Of a stretch of DNA of 45,952 nt, positions 38,143-45,952 are shown one piece after another. Made by a program: the position numbers and the translations under genes. The notes beneath the pieces are model-generated. The model worked only from the letters and a program-made list of their open reading frames with translations. It ran no database searches and had not been told where the DNA came from. Numbering within the stretch: position 1 is the first letter of the stretch; every line of letters begins with the position of its first letter. The stretch is from Paracoccaceae bacterium (GTDB lineage Bacteria; Pseudomonadota; Alphaproteobacteria; Rhodobacterales; Rhodobacteraceae): the NCBI GenBank assembly GCA_003332035.1, contig QOQI01000006.1, positions 1 through 45,952 on the forward strand. The letters run 5' to 3'.

Positions 38143-39585
38143 ATGATTTACAGCGATCTAAGTATTATCTTTCCCGAAATATTTCTCTCAGTATACTCAA
38201 TGGTTGCTTTGGTTGTTGCTGTATATACCTCAAAAGACGAAGGCGCTCAAAAAGTTACTTGGTTTACTGCTATCGTTTTTATCTTGCTTGCTTTTTGGAT
38301 GATTTTTTCTTCGGATAAGACTGAAATTGCATTTGGAGGTATGTTCATTAACGATGCATTTTCTCGCTTTTCTAAAATAATCATATTATTATCAGGGGCT
38401 GTTGTTCTGATTATGGGACAAGAGTATATGACAAGAAGAGGCTTTCTTAGGTTTGAATACCCGCTAATAGTAGCACTTTCTGTTGTCGGAATGATGGTTA
38501 TGGTGTCAGCAGGTGATTTGATGGCTCTTTATATGGGTTTAGAATTACAATCTTTGGCACTTTATGTAATAGCAGCCTTTAAAAGAGATAGTTTAAAGTC
38601 AACTGAGGCAGGACTAAAATATTTTGTGCTTGGAGCTCTCTCGTCAGGCTTATTACTTTATGGCTCGGCCCTTATATATGGTTATTCCGGAACAACACTA
38701 TTTGATGGTATACTAAAGAACGTAAATGCTGATGCCCCGTCTTTAGGCTTGCTTTTTGGGTTAGCACTTGTCATCGCTGGCCTGGCATTCAAGGTTTCTG
38801 CTGTTCCTTTTCATATGTGGACACCAGATGTCTACGAGGGTGCTCCAACTCCAGTAACAGCCTTTTTAGCAACAGTTCCGAAAATGGCTGCGATTTGTTT
38901 GCTCATGAGGGTAATGTATGACGCTTTTGGAAATATTCTAGGGGATTGGCAACAAATAATCATTCTTCTCTCTATTCTCTCAATGTTTCTGGGTGCCTTC
39001 GCAGCAATAGGGCAAAGCGATTTGAAACGTCTATTAGCTTATTCATCAATATCACATATGGGATATGCCCTTATTGGTTTAGCTGCCGGTACCGAGTTTG
39101 GAGTTCAATCAGTTCTAGAGTACATGACGATTTATATAACAATGAATATCGGTGTTTTTGCTATTTTGATGTCAATGCAAAGAGATGGACAGTCTGTAAC
39201 AGAAATAGCCTCTTTGCGGATGATTTCTGAAACGGACCCTGGGAAGGCCATAGCATTATTAATTTTATTATTTAGCCTAGCCGGCATTCCACCCATGCTG
39301 GGATTTTTTGCAAAGTTTGAGGTGCTTAGAGCTGCAGTAAATGCTGATTTAACTTACTTGGCGATTATGGGAGTTTTGGCATCGGTAATTGGAGCTTTTT
39401 ATTATCTTAAAATAGTTTATTTAATTTATTTTGGTGATATGCCAGAAAGCCCTCTGGACAATTCACAAACCCCTATTTTGAAGACGATATGGACAGCATC
39501 CGCTGCCATGATGGTTTTTGGTGTTATAAGTTTATTTGGGATTGAAGATATGGCGAAGGCTGCGGCATCTTCTTTGTTAAATTAA
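38143..39585 (+). CDS. nuoN: NADH-quinone oxidoreductase subunit N
   Basis: The 480-residue third antiporter-like subunit (ND2 homologue). It has LYMGLELQSLALYVIAAF with the membrane glutamate, then FKVSAVPFHMWTPDVYEGAPTPVTAFLATVPK and SLAGIPPMLGFFAKFEVL. It completes the fourteen-subunit complex I, which oxidises NADH, reduces ubiquinone and pumps protons. The biotin ligase gene starts seven bases after its stop, so transcription clearly continues past the last nuo gene. Confidence 0.98.
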   Translation: MIYSDLSIIFPEIFLSVYSMVALVVAVYTSKDEGAQKVTWFTAIVFILLAFWMIFSSDKTEIAFGGMFINDAFSRFSKIIILLSGAVVLIMGQEYMTRRGFLRFEYPLIVALSVVGMMVMVSAGDLMALYMGLELQSLALYVIAAFKRDSLKSTEAGLKYFVLGALSSGLLLYGSALIYGYSGTTLFDGILKNVNADAPSLGLLFGLALVIAGLAFKVSAVPFHMWTPDVYEGAPTPVTAFLATVPKMAAICLLMRVMYDAFGNILGDWQQIIILLSILSMFLGAFAAIGQSDLKRLLAYSSISHMGYALIGLAAGTEFGVQSVLEYMTIYITMNIGVFAILMSMQRDGQSVTEIASLRMISETDPGKAIALLILLFSLAGIPPMLGFFAKFEVLRAAVNADLTYLAIMGVLASVIGAFYYLKIVYLIYFGDMPESPLDNSQTPILKTIWTASAAMMVFGVISLFGIEDMAKAAASSLLN

Positions 39586-39592
39586 AATAAGT

Positions 39593-40324
39593 ATGGAATT
39601 CGACTTTGTAATTTTGGAGGAGGCTGAGAGCACAAACGCTGAAGCTATAAAACTAGCAAAACTTACTAATAGGCCCACTTTTGTTATTGCAAAGAAGCAA
39701 ACAAATGGGCGAGGTCGCTTTGATCGCCGTTGGGCTGCCCCGAGTGGTAATTTCTCTGGCTCAATCTTAATTAAAATAGATGAAGACTTACAAAGTTTGG
39801 CTCTAAGATCGTTTGTGACGGCCTTATCTGTATTTGATGCCATAGGTCAAAACATTGGTGGGGAACATGAACTTACTATTAAATGGCCTAACGATATACT
39901 TCTAAATGGCAAAAAAATATGCGGGATTTTACTAGAGACTAAAATTCTTGATAATATTACAGCTTTAGTGATTGGAATTGGTGTTAACCTATTATCTGCG
40001 CCGAATTTAGCCGAAGACCACAGGGTTACAACAGAACCTAGTTCTATATTAGATGAGACTAATATTAATTTAGATCCAATAGATTTATCTAAGTCGATTG
40101 CACATCATTTTTCTCTCCGTGAAAATCAATTTAGAACATTGGGTTTTTCTAAAATTCGTGAGATTTGGACTGAGCGTGCAGCAAAAATTGGGAAAGAAAT
40201 ATTAGTTTGTACTCCAAATTTTGAGTATCATGGTATATTTGACTCTATCGATGAAAAAGGGCAGTTGATAATTTTAAATAACGGTGAAAAAAATAAAATT
40301 GCTGCAGCTGAAATTTTTTTTTAA
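39593..40324 (+). CDS. birA: Biotin--[acetyl-CoA-carboxylase] ligase, HTH-less
   Basis: A 243-residue biotin protein ligase. The biotin/ATP loop is NGRGRFDRRW (residues 38-47), KWPNDILLNGKKICGILLE holds the catalytic lysine, and IGIGVNL follows. The N-terminal helix-turn-helix of E. coli BirA is absent, so this is a group I ligase that cannot act as a biotin-operon repressor by itself. Its targets should include the biotin carrier lysine of MccA encoded in this window, as well as acetyl-CoA carboxylase elsewhere. It is the first gene after nuoN, in the same unit. Confidence 0.95.
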   Translation: MEFDFVILEEAESTNAEAIKLAKLTNRPTFVIAKKQTNGRGRFDRRWAAPSGNFSGSILIKIDEDLQSLALRSFVTALSVFDAIGQNIGGEHELTIKWPNDILLNGKKICGILLETKILDNITALVIGIGVNLLSAPNLAEDHRVTTEPSSILDETNINLDPIDLSKSIAHHFSLRENQFRTLGFSKIREIWTERAAKIGKEILVCTPNFEYHGIFDSIDEKGQLIILNNGEKNKIAAAEIFF

Positions 40325-40341
40325 TTATTGGGTAGAATATT

Positions 40342-41121
40342 ATGCTTCTTACCATTGATTGTGGAAATACAAACACAATTTTTTCAATTTGGGATGGAAC
40401 TAAATTTGTTTCAACCTGGCGTACGGCTACTGACCATCAAAGAACTGCTGATCAATATTTTGTATGGTTATCAACATTAATGTCACTACAAAAGATAAAG
40501 GCCAATATTACCGATGTAATAATTTCATCCACGGTTCCCCGAGTTGTTTTTAACTTAAGGGTTTTATCTGATCGTTATTTCAATACACGTCCGATTGTGG
40601 TCGGTAAGTCGGAATGCAAAATACCGATAGATGTTCGAGTTGATTCTGGTACGGCGGTAGGCCCGGATAGAATTGTTAATTCAGTGGCTGGTTATAATCT
40701 TTTTGGTGGTAATTTGATTATTGTTGATTTTGGAACCGCCACCACTTTTGATGTAGTTGATCATGACGGTGCTTATGTAGGTGGGGTAATAGCGCCTGGT
40801 GTCAATTTATCACTTCAGGCGCTCCATCAAATGGCTGCGGCTTTGCCGCATGTCGATATTGCGAAACCCAAAGAGGTTATAGGAAGAAATACAGTTTCCT
40901 GCATGCAGTCTGGAGTTTTTTGGGGTTATATCGGTTTAGTAAAAGAAATTTGTAAAAAAATAAAAGAAGAAAAAAAAGAAGCTATGAGAATTGTTGCGAC
41001 AGGTGGACTAGCTCCGTTGCTTCAATCAACAGAAGCATTATTTGAGGACGTAGAGGAAAATTTAACTATGCACGGCCTTCGACTGATTTTTGATCATAAT
41101 AAAAATATTGATAGTTTATGA
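40342..41121 (+). CDS. coaX: Type III pantothenate kinase
   Basis: A 259-residue ASKHA-fold kinase that phosphorylates pantothenate, the first step of coenzyme A synthesis. The P-loop-like DCGNTNT (residues 6-12) with Asp6, the pantothenate motif TAVGPDRIVNSVAGY, DFGTATTFDV and GGVIAPG are typical. Type III kinases use a monovalent cation and are not inhibited by CoA. It lies 17 bases after birA, and its stop overlaps the RNase J start (ATGA). Confidence 0.96.
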   Translation: MLLTIDCGNTNTIFSIWDGTKFVSTWRTATDHQRTADQYFVWLSTLMSLQKIKANITDVIISSTVPRVVFNLRVLSDRYFNTRPIVVGKSECKIPIDVRVDSGTAVGPDRIVNSVAGYNLFGGNLIIVDFGTATTFDVVDHDGAYVGGVIAPGVNLSLQALHQMAAALPHVDIAKPKEVIGRNTVSCMQSGVFWGYIGLVKEICKKIKEEKKEAMRIVATGGLAPLLQSTEALFEDVEENLTMHGLRLIFDHNKNIDSL

Positions 41122-42785
41122 GTAAAGATCGATTAATCTATTTGCCATTAGGCGGTGCTGGTGAGATTGGCATGAACCTCTATGTTTATGGTTATGGGCC
41201 TAAGGATAACGAGCGATTGATAGTCGTTGATTTGGGAGTTGCTTTTCCAGATATGGATACAACACCTGGTGTCGACTTAATATTTCCTGACATTTCATGG
41301 CTTAAAGACCGACGTAATCAACTTGATGCAATCTTTATCACACACGCGCATGAAGATCATATAGGAGCACTTGGGCATCTTTGGTCTGAATTGGGCGCAC
41401 CAGTTTATGCTAGAAATTTTACATCCAAAATAGCGCGCCGAAAGTTAGAAGAGAATGGCCAAAGCGGCCCAATTGTCAACGTAGTATCTTCTTGGCCTGA
41501 TACCACAAAAGTTGGACCGTTTGAGGTTTCTTATTTACCAGTACCACATTCTATACCCGAAAGTAGCGCCTTGGTAATTGATACTCCCAAAGGTAGATTA
41601 ATTCATAGTGGCGATTTTAAGTTAGATGAGAATCCTGTTGTAGGTGAGGCTTTTGACCATGAAATGTGGCAAAAAGTTTGCTCCCCAGGTATACGAGCAT
41701 TCATATGTGACAGTACCAATGTATTTTCTGAGAACGAAGGTCGTTCAGAATCAGAAGTTGCGCCGGAAATTAAAAAACTGATAGAAAACTGTTCTGAAAT
41801 GGTTGTTGCAACTACATTTGCTAGTAATGTGGCGCGGATCAAATCAATTGCGGAAGCTGCTGAAGAAGCAGGTAGATCGGTTTGTTTAATGGGTAGGGCA
41901 ATGAAGAGAATGATTGAAGTTTCTCTTGAGGCCGGCATATTATCTGACTTCCCAAAGTTAATATCCCCAGAGGATGCTAGGGCAGTTCCAAAGAGAAACC
42001 TTCTACTGATTGTAACTGGATCACAGGGAGAAAGACGGGCAGCGTCTGCTCAACTTGCTAATGGAAAATATCAGGGAATGGCATTGAGTGCGGGTGATCT
42101 TTTCTTATTTTCATCAAAAACAATACCCGGTAATGAGCGTGGCGTTATTAAAATAATAAATCAACTATCCGAAAAAGGAGTTGATGTTGTTGACGACAGC
42201 TCTGGGAAATATCACGTATCAGGTCATGCAAATAGGCCAGAACTATCAAAGATTCATGAGATTGTGTCACCGCAGTTTTTATTGCCTATGCACGGTGAAC
42301 ACCGGCATTTGCGTGAACATATAAAATTAGCTGAGGCGAAAGGTATTTCTTGTTTATTAGCTTCGAATGGTATGATGGTGGACCTTTCGGGAAACCAACT
42401 TAAGGTAGTTGATCACGTAGATACTGGTAGGTTGTATTTAGATGGCACTACAAAATTTGGTGCCCTAGATGGCATTGTTCGGGATCGCATAAAGCTTGCT
42501 ATCAATGGAATAATACTTGTGAATATTATTTTTGATGAGAATGATGACATGCTAGGAGAACCCTGGTGTGAAATACGGGGCTTGCCAGATGTTGGCCAAT
42601 CGGACTGTAATGTTATAGACGTCTTGGAAGAAGACCTAAGCCAATATATAGGTCGATCTAAGCCCAGTGTAATTCAAGACGATGACAAGCTGGAAAAAGA
42701 TATAAAACGTATTGCTCGCCAAACAGCTTTAACTGAGATTGGTAAAAAGCCAGAAGTTAGCGTAATTATAAGTCGCCTTACTTAA
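41118..42785 (+). CDS. rnj: Ribonuclease J
   Basis: A 555-residue beta-CASP metallo-beta-lactamase ribonuclease with 5'-3' exonuclease and endonuclease activity. LPLGGAGEIGMNLYVYGYG leads, the zinc motif HAHEDH is at residues 76-81, and a beta-CASP domain with HSGDFKLD, GSQGE and a HVSGHA motif follows. It ends in the small C-terminal domain. In alphaproteobacteria RNase J matures rRNA and clears mRNA 5' fragments. It is the last gene of the long plus-strand unit, and its TAA directly abuts the stop of the convergent helicase gene. Confidence 0.96.
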   Translation: MSKDRLIYLPLGGAGEIGMNLYVYGYGPKDNERLIVVDLGVAFPDMDTTPGVDLIFPDISWLKDRRNQLDAIFITHAHEDHIGALGHLWSELGAPVYARNFTSKIARRKLEENGQSGPIVNVVSSWPDTTKVGPFEVSYLPVPHSIPESSALVIDTPKGRLIHSGDFKLDENPVVGEAFDHEMWQKVCSPGIRAFICDSTNVFSENEGRSESEVAPEIKKLIENCSEMVVATTFASNVARIKSIAEAAEEAGRSVCLMGRAMKRMIEVSLEAGILSDFPKLISPEDARAVPKRNLLLIVTGSQGERRAASAQLANGKYQGMALSAGDLFLFSSKTIPGNERGVIKIINQLSEKGVDVVDDSSGKYHVSGHANRPELSKIHEIVSPQFLLPMHGEHRHLREHIKLAEAKGISCLLASNGMMVDLSGNQLKVVDHVDTGRLYLDGTTKFGALDGIVRDRIKLAINGIILVNIIFDENDDMLGEPWCEIRGLPDVGQSDCNVIDVLEEDLSQYIGRSKPSVIQDDDKLEKDIKRIARQTALTEIGKKPEVSVIISRLT

Positions 42786-44144
42786 TTAACTGGCAAGGCG
42801 ATCATTAAAGCTTTGAGATAAAAAACCTGGCGTATGTTCGCCTAGACCAATAATTCTATTATTATTTTCTGATTTTTGGTGCTTTTTAGTGTTTTTTGTC
42901 TTTATTTCCTTATCTGGTGTCAAGTACTCCTCAGTACTAACGCTTTTGCTTTTCAAATTGTCATTTTTTATTTGCTTAGCACTACTGTACTCATCAGAAG
43001 AATTTGTACGTGGAATTTCTTTTTGTAACAAAGCTTCAACGTTCAAAAAGTTTTTTTGATCTCTATTGTTACAGATCATTATCGCTGTACCTTCACGTCC
43101 TGCACGACCTGTTCGACCTATTCTATGTACATAATCCTCTGCTTGGATCGGAACATCAAAATTAAATACATGGCTAACTGATGGAATATCAAGTCCCCTA
43201 GCTGCTACGTCAGAAGCAACTAAAATCCGTAGATCTCCCTCTCTAAAACTTTCTAATGTTTCTGTTCTCTTTGTCTGGTCCAAATCGCCGTGTATTGGAG
43301 CAGCTTGATATCCATATTTATTTAAAGATTTAGAGCAAATATCCACATCGGTTTTTCTGTTGCAAAAAACGATAGCGTTGGTGCAATTTGTTCCCTCTAA
43401 ATCAATTAAATGTCTTAACAGCTGGCGTTTTTCTGAGGCCTCTTTGTCTTTTCGTTTAGGTTTAAACATTACCACTGATTGCTTTATGCTTTCTGATGCA
43501 GTCGCTTGCCGTGCTATTTCGACTCTCACGGGTGCAGATAGAAACGTGTTTGTTATTCTTTCAATTTCTGGCGCCATGGTCGCGCTAAAGAAAAGGGTTT
43601 GTCTAGTAAAGGGAGTTAATTTAAATATGCGCTCAATGTCTGGTATGAATCCCATGTCAAGCATTCTATCGGCTTCGTCAACTACCATCACTTGTACGCC
43701 CGTTAAAAGTAACTTTCCTCTTTCAAAATGGTCAATTAGTCTGCCTGGCGTCGCGATTAAAACGTCAACGCCTTTGTCAATTAGAATATCTTGTTCTTTA
43801 AAGCTTACACCTCCAATTAAAAGTGCTTTACTCAACTTTAAGTTTTTTGCGTAAGTGTCAAAATTTTCTGCCACCTGGGCCGCTAATTCTCTAGTAGGAC
43901 ATAAGACTAAGGATCTTGGCATACGAGCTCGGGCACGGCCGCGCGATAGCAAGTTTATCATTGGTAATGTGAAGCTAGCAGTTTTACCAGTTCCAGTTTG
44001 CGCTATCCCCAAAACATCTTTTCCATCTAAAGCCGCTGGGATCGCCTTCTCTTGAATTGGAGTTGGTTTTTCATATCCAGCGTCTTTGACGGCTTTTAAA
44101 ATTTTTGGGCTAAGTTTTAAGTCGGAAAATAATTCCATAAACAT
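42786..44144 (-). CDS. rhlE: DEAD-box RNA helicase, RhlE type
   Basis: A 452-residue ATP-dependent RNA helicase. All core motifs are seen: Q motif with PTPIQEKAIPAAL, Walker A AQTGTGKT (48-55), PTRELAAQ, GG, TPGRL, VVDEADRML, FFSATM, then VFCNRKTDV, ASDVAARGLDIPSV and HRIGRTGRAGR. The last 85 residues form a polar Lys/Asn/Ser-rich tail, probably disordered and RNA-binding. A role in ribosome assembly or mRNA turnover at low temperature is typical. Start is ATG 44144 or the second ATG at 44138; neither has a strong Shine-Dalgarno. Confidence 0.93.
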   Translation of the reverse strand: MFMELFSDLKLSPKILKAVKDAGYEKPTPIQEKAIPAALDGKDVLGIAQTGTGKTASFTLPMINLLSRGRARARMPRSLVLCPTRELAAQVAENFDTYAKNLKLSKALLIGGVSFKEQDILIDKGVDVLIATPGRLIDHFERGKLLLTGVQVMVVDEADRMLDMGFIPDIERIFKLTPFTRQTLFFSATMAPEIERITNTFLSAPVRVEIARQATASESIKQSVVMFKPKRKDKEASEKRQLLRHLIDLEGTNCTNAIVFCNRKTDVDICSKSLNKYGYQAAPIHGDLDQTKRTETLESFREGDLRILVASDVAARGLDIPSVSHVFNFDVPIQAEDYVHRIGRTGRAGREGTAIMICNNRDQKNFLNVEALLQKEIPRTNSSDEYSSAKQIKNDNLKSKSVSTEEYLTPDKEIKTKNTKKHQKSENNNRIIGLGEHTPGFLSQSFNDRLAS

Positions 44145-44202
44145 CCATGGTTTCTAAATTTTAATCGTGCCTTAACATACATATTCTATTTTCCTACTAA
44201 TT

Positions 44203-44233
44203 AAATCAACACTATAGGTCAACAGGTTGATTT
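44203..44233. repeat. Inverted repeat AAATCAAC/GTTGATTT between prfC and rhlE
   Basis: Perfect eight-base arms separated by 15 bases lie in the 127-base gap between the end of prfC and the start of rhlE. A nested TCAAC-AG-GTTGA shares the right arm, so two mutually exclusive hairpins are possible. It may be an end-of-transcript hairpin of prfC or a leader structure/operator of rhlE. No T-run supports a classical terminator. Confidence 0.35.
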
Positions 44234-44271
44234 CTTTTGAGCGATGACTTCGTTTTAAAGTAAAGGATAGT

Positions 44272-45879
44272 CTAACTCATCATCTCTTTTGTGGCAGAGA
44301 GATGAATTTGTGGATAGTCACGCTCTACGCGATCGATATCCCATTGAAGACGGGTTAAAAATACAAGATCGTTATCGTGATCAGTAGCAATATGTTGTTT
44401 GTTTTCTGATGAAAAATTATCCAAATCAGTTTTATTCCCGGAAACCCATCGAGCAGAATTAAACTGAGACGCCTCAAATCGTACGGGTAAACCATATTCT
44501 AACTCTATTCTGCTAGCTAAGACGTCAAATTGTAAAGGTCCAATAACCCCAATGATGAATCCCGACCCAATGTTTGGCTTAAAAACCTTAGCGGCGCCTT
44601 CCTCAGAAAATTGCATCAAAGCTTTTTCTAAATGTTTAGACTTTAAGGGATCTGCTGCTCTGCAGGATTGTAAAAGTTCAGGTGCAAATGAGGGTATATC
44701 GCTCACCCTCAGTGCTTCTCCTTGTGTAAGTGTGTCACCAATTCTAAGTTGACCATGATTAGGTATACCTATTATGTCTCCAGCCCAAGCTTCGTCTGCT
44801 AATTCCCTATCGGAAGCAAGAAACATAACAGGGTTTGAAATTGCCATCGGCTTATTGGTCCTGACGTGGGTTAGTTTCATTCCACGTCTAAAATGTCCTG
44901 AAGCCACTCTTACGAATGCTACTCGATCTCTATGTTTTGGATCCATATTAGCTTGAACTTTAAAAACAAACCCCGATACTTTCTTCTCTTCCGGTAATAT
45001 TTCTCTAGGTATAGCTTTTTGAATCTGCGGTTCTGGAGCAAGCTCACTCAGCCCGTTCATAAGTTCTTTAACGCCAAAAGAGTTTATCGCAGATCCGAAC
45101 CAAATGGGCGTCAAGTGGCCCTCAAGAATAGATTTTTTATCTAGTTTTGGTAAAAGGGTTTTTACCATTTCGACCTCTTCAACTAGTTTTGTCAAAAGGT
45201 CGTTTGGCACATGTTTTTGTAGTTCTGGATCTTCTAAACCAGCTATTTTGATAGATTCTACAGCAAGATTCCGATTTGCTTTATCAATAAGCTCTAAACT
45301 ATCATTTATTAGATCATAACAGCCTATAAAGTCTTGACCAATACCAATCGGCCAACTGACGGGAGTAACATCTATCGCTAGATTTTCTTGAATTTCGTCA
45401 ATAATTTCAAAAATATCTCTGCTTTCTCTGTCCATCTTATTACAAAAAGTAAATATTGGCAGATCCCTCAAACGACAAACTTCAAAAAGTTTTCGGGTTT
45501 GACTTTCTACACCTTTAGCTCCATCTATTACCATTACAGCAGCATCAACTGCTGTTAATGTACGATAAGTATCTTCTGAAAAATCGCTATGACCGGGCGT
45601 GTCGACAAGGTTGAACCGAAAGTTTTTAAAATCAAAAGACATGGCTGAAGCGGAAACTGAAATTCCACGATCTTTCTCCATTTGCATAAAATCTGATCTT
45701 GTTCGACGTGCTTCACCCTTTGCCCGAACTTGCCCTGCCATTTGAATAGCACCACCAAAGAGTAAAAATTTTTCAGTCAAAGTAGTTTTTCCAGCATCGG
45801 GATGCGAAATAATCGCAAAGGTTCGCCGGCGGGAAATTTCTTCAGGAATTGTTGATCTATTTGCTAGTTGATCCATCAT
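44272..45879 (-). CDS. prfC: Peptide chain release factor 3
   Basis: A 535-residue translational GTPase that recycles RF1/RF2 from the ribosome after termination. G1 is SHPDAGKTTLTEK (residues 25-37), RGISVSASAMSFDF is the switch I/G2 region, DTPGHSDFSEDT is G3, and NKMD is G4. Domains II and III follow in order, with GFVFKVQANMDPKHRDRVAFVRV. The frame is open up to TTG 45915, but the family-like N-terminus begins at MMDQLANRSTIPEEISRRRTF, so I use ATG 45879 (45876 is equally possible). No strong ribosome-binding site is visible. It is followed by rhlE on the same strand after 127 bases. Confidence 0.96.
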   Translation of the reverse strand: MMDQLANRSTIPEEISRRRTFAIISHPDAGKTTLTEKFLLFGGAIQMAGQVRAKGEARRTRSDFMQMEKDRGISVSASAMSFDFKNFRFNLVDTPGHSDFSEDTYRTLTAVDAAVMVIDGAKGVESQTRKLFEVCRLRDLPIFTFCNKMDRESRDIFEIIDEIQENLAIDVTPVSWPIGIGQDFIGCYDLINDSLELIDKANRNLAVESIKIAGLEDPELQKHVPNDLLTKLVEEVEMVKTLLPKLDKKSILEGHLTPIWFGSAINSFGVKELMNGLSELAPEPQIQKAIPREILPEEKKVSGFVFKVQANMDPKHRDRVAFVRVASGHFRRGMKLTHVRTNKPMAISNPVMFLASDRELADEAWAGDIIGIPNHGQLRIGDTLTQGEALRVSDIPSFAPELLQSCRAADPLKSKHLEKALMQFSEEGAAKVFKPNIGSGFIIGVIGPLQFDVLASRIELEYGLPVRFEASQFNSARWVSGNKTDLDNFSSENKQHIATDHDNDLVFLTRLQWDIDRVERDYPQIHLSATKEMMS

Positions 45880-45952
45880 AATCTGCGATATATTGTTGAT
45901 AAATCGAAAAGGCAAGCTGGATTGAGGTTGAAAAATATGAATTAATATTGTT

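Noticed and set aside
43360-43854. 164-codon open frame opposite the DEAD-box helicase
   Set aside because: It mirrors conserved helicase codons, has no ribosome-binding site and no recognisable motif.
1-45952. Mobile elements, CRISPR arrays, tRNA or rRNA genes, toxin-antitoxin or defence systems
   Set aside because: No direct-repeat arrays, transposase or integrase motifs, tRNA-like arms or defence-protein motifs were found; the gene content is core metabolism throughout.

Overview
This 46 kb window looks like an ordinary chromosomal segment of an AT-rich, probably marine, alphaproteobacterium. Its protein sequences and gene order fit Rhodobacterales best. The pointers are: a fourteen-gene nuo operon that carries a DUF5337-like small membrane protein and a small lipoprotein between the subunit genes; the run nuoN-birA-coaX-RNase J; a full-length PntA-PntB pair; gph divergent from glmU-glmS; and an isovaleryl-CoA dehydrogenase / acyl-CoA synthetase / methylcrotonyl-CoA carboxylase cluster. 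The order-level assignment is inference from family knowledge; no database search was possible. I saw no rRNA, tRNA, CRISPR, transposase, integrase or prophage genes.

Left part (1-5.7 kb): a photolyase/cryptochrome gene cut by the window edge, followed by a tiny DUF2256 zinc-ribbon gene; a class-I glutamine-amidotransferase-like peptidase (gamma-glutamyl-GABA hydrolase family); on the opposite strand an SDR dehydrogenase translationally coupled to kynureninase; and a secreted metallo-beta-lactamase-fold protein whose HxHxDH metal motif is lost. Next (5.9-10.3 kb) come the proton-translocating transhydrogenase pntA-pntB, a hairpin, and an M20 amidohydrolase. From 10.4 to 16 kb the minus strand carries moaA (molybdenum cofactor) and the operon glmU-glmS-NYN nuclease (UDP-GlcNAc synthesis), with gph divergent, followed by a lone DegT-type aminotransferase.

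17.4-24.2 kb is a leucine/isovalerate catabolic operon: ivd, a small membrane-anchored protein, an acyl-CoA synthetase, then mccB and mccA. It has a recognisable promoter with a perfect palindrome over the predicted start site. The hydratase and HMG-CoA lyase that complete the pathway are not here; the cluster stops at nuoA.

24.3-42.8 kb is one long plus-strand transcription unit: nuoABCD-E-(DUF5337-like)-F-(lipoprotein)-G-HIJKLMN, then biotin ligase, type III pantothenate kinase and RNase J. Many junctions overlap (ATGA, TAATG). Every intercistronic gap over 30 nt is bridged by a tiny open frame that begins at or one base after the upstream stop and ends within four bases of, or overlapping, the next start codon. 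This mini-ORF relay is the most unusual pattern I found. The window ends with two minus-strand genes, a RhlE-type DEAD-box helicase and peptide-chain release factor 3.

Several gene starts were moved from the longest frame on the basis of Shine-Dalgarno position and family N-termini. Four core genes (pntA, mccA, nuoI, nuoL) appear to use TTG starts with good ribosome-binding sites.
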